Part shown: positions 5,742 through 6,038 of the stretch, in pieces
Numbering within the stretch: the first letter of the stretch is position 1
How the letters are laid out: the number at the start of each line of letters is the position of its first letter
Source of the DNA: Candidatus Omnitrophota bacterium
GTDB taxonomy: Bacteria; Omnitrophota; Gorgyraeia; Gorgyraeales; Gorgyraeaceae
DNA length: 6,038 nt
Assembly (NCBI GenBank): GCA_020057645.1
Contig: JAGVFL010000184.1
Coordinates: 1 to 6,038 of the forward strand
Direction of reading: 5' to 3'
Position numbers and translations under genes: made by a program
Notes under the pieces: generated by a model
Told to the model about the DNA's origin: nothing
What the model saw: the letters and a program-made list of their open reading frames with translations, nothing else
Database searches by the model: none

Positions 5742-5776
5742 AAGTTGACACTCTGACAATGTCACAGTGTCAACTT
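5742..5776. promoter_or_regulatory. 35-base palindrome with four TGACA/TGTCA half-sites
   Basis: AAGTTGACACT at 5742-5752 pairs perfectly with AGTGTCAACTT at 5766-5776, and TGAC at 5754-5757 with GTCA at 5761-5764. The only breaks are a C/C pair at 5753/5765 and the three-base centre. Half-sites TGACA begin at 5746 and 5754 and TGTCA at 5760 and 5768, symmetric about 5759. No T-run follows, so it is not a standard terminator for TPM transcripts. It may be a double operator, an mRNA hairpin that sets the TPM-to-LemA ratio, or a small dispersed palindromic repeat. Confidence 0.7.
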
Positions 5777-5784
5777 AAACATAC

Positions 5785-5789
5785 GGAGG
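5785..5789 (+). promoter_or_regulatory. Ribosome binding site for lemA
   Basis: GGAGG ends six bases before the ATG at 5796. It is a strong site of its own, so LemA translation need not depend on coupling through the palindrome. Confidence 0.75.
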
Positions 5790-5795
5790 ATTGAA

Positions 5796-6038
5796 ATGAA
5801 AAAAATAGGAATAGTTTTATTGGTTATTGTCGGTGTGGTAATAATTTTCGGAGGCATGGTGATAACCGGGCTTAATAAGCCGGTGATACTGGACGAACAG
5901 GTGAATAATTCCTGGGCCCAAGTAGAGAATCAGCTCCAAAGAAGAAATGACTTGATACCGAATCTTGTAAGCACTGTGAGAGGCTACATGGAGCACGAGA
6001 GAGATACGTTTGAAAAGATAACCGAACTCAGGAGCCAG
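5796..6038 (+). CDS. lemA: LemA-family membrane protein, 5' part
   Basis: The first 81 residues of a protein that runs off the window. LemA proteins are usually about 185-200 residues. An N-terminal membrane helix (about 4-25) is followed by the hallmark segment VNNSWAQVENQLQRRNDLIPNL (about 36-57) and VSTVRGYMEHERDTFEKITELRS. The known fold is a bundle of long helices held on the membrane, with the N-terminus short and the bulk on one side. The biochemical function is unresolved. LemA genes often sit beside TPM-domain genes, as here. A 61-base gap with a strong palindrome separates it from the TPM gene. Confidence 0.92.
   Translation, partial: MKKIGIVLLVIVGVVIIFGGMVITGLNKPVILDEQVNNSWAQVENQLQRRNDLIPNLVSTVRGYMEHERDTFEKITELRSQ

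Noticed and set aside
5742..5776. Rho-independent terminator after the TPM gene
   Set aside because: The T-run (5735-5740) precedes the hairpin and AAAC follows it, so the arrangement is wrong for termination on the + strand.

Overview
The window looks like a piece of bacterial chromosome with moderate GC content and very compact gene packing. All recognisable genes lie on the + strand. No RNA genes, CRISPR arrays, transposase genes or phage genes were seen. The gene style resembles that of deep-branching environmental candidate phyla such as Omnitrophota: short overlaps, AAA- and GGC-rich codon use, and small dispersed repeats placed inside genes. This taxonomic guess is an impression, not something the sequence proves.

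Block 1 (about 42-3401) is a tightly coupled run of four genes. It starts with a long acyl-CoA dehydrogenase with a VLCAD/ACAD9-like C-terminal extension, followed by a small MOSC-domain protein, a MogA/MoaB-family molybdopterin adenylyltransferase, and a half-size CHR (chromate transporter family) membrane protein. Neighbours overlap by 17 and 20 bases or are separated by 1 base, so they are probably co-transcribed. MOSC and MogA both belong to molybdenum cofactor (Moco) chemistry. A lone CHR protein beside them suggests oxyanion transport, possibly molybdate or tungstate. The most striking feature is a 63-base low-complexity repeat placed exactly after the ATG of mogA. It stays in frame, adds about 21 Arg/Glu/Ser-rich residues to MogA, and supplies a new stop codon to the overlapping MOSC gene.

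The intergenic region 3402-3664 holds a good sigma70-type promoter (TTGACT, 17 bases, TATTAT) inside a 10-base inverted repeat, a possible 39-residue basic ORF, and a 16-base palindrome that may be a weak terminator.

Block 2 (about 3665 to the window end) encodes a MarC-family membrane protein, a divergent nucleotidyltransferase-fold protein whose second metal-binding Asp appears as Asn, a secreted and membrane-anchored TPM-domain protein with a Gly-rich tail, and the first 81 residues of a LemA-family protein. TPM and LemA proteins commonly occur together and are linked to the cell envelope. Between them lies a 35-base near-perfect palindrome built from four TGACA/TGTCA half-sites.

Nothing here is clearly a new defence or mobile system. 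The points most worth following up are the repeat insertion at the MOSC/mogA junction, the TGACA palindrome, the solo CHR protein beside Moco genes, and the DxN nucleotidyltransferase.
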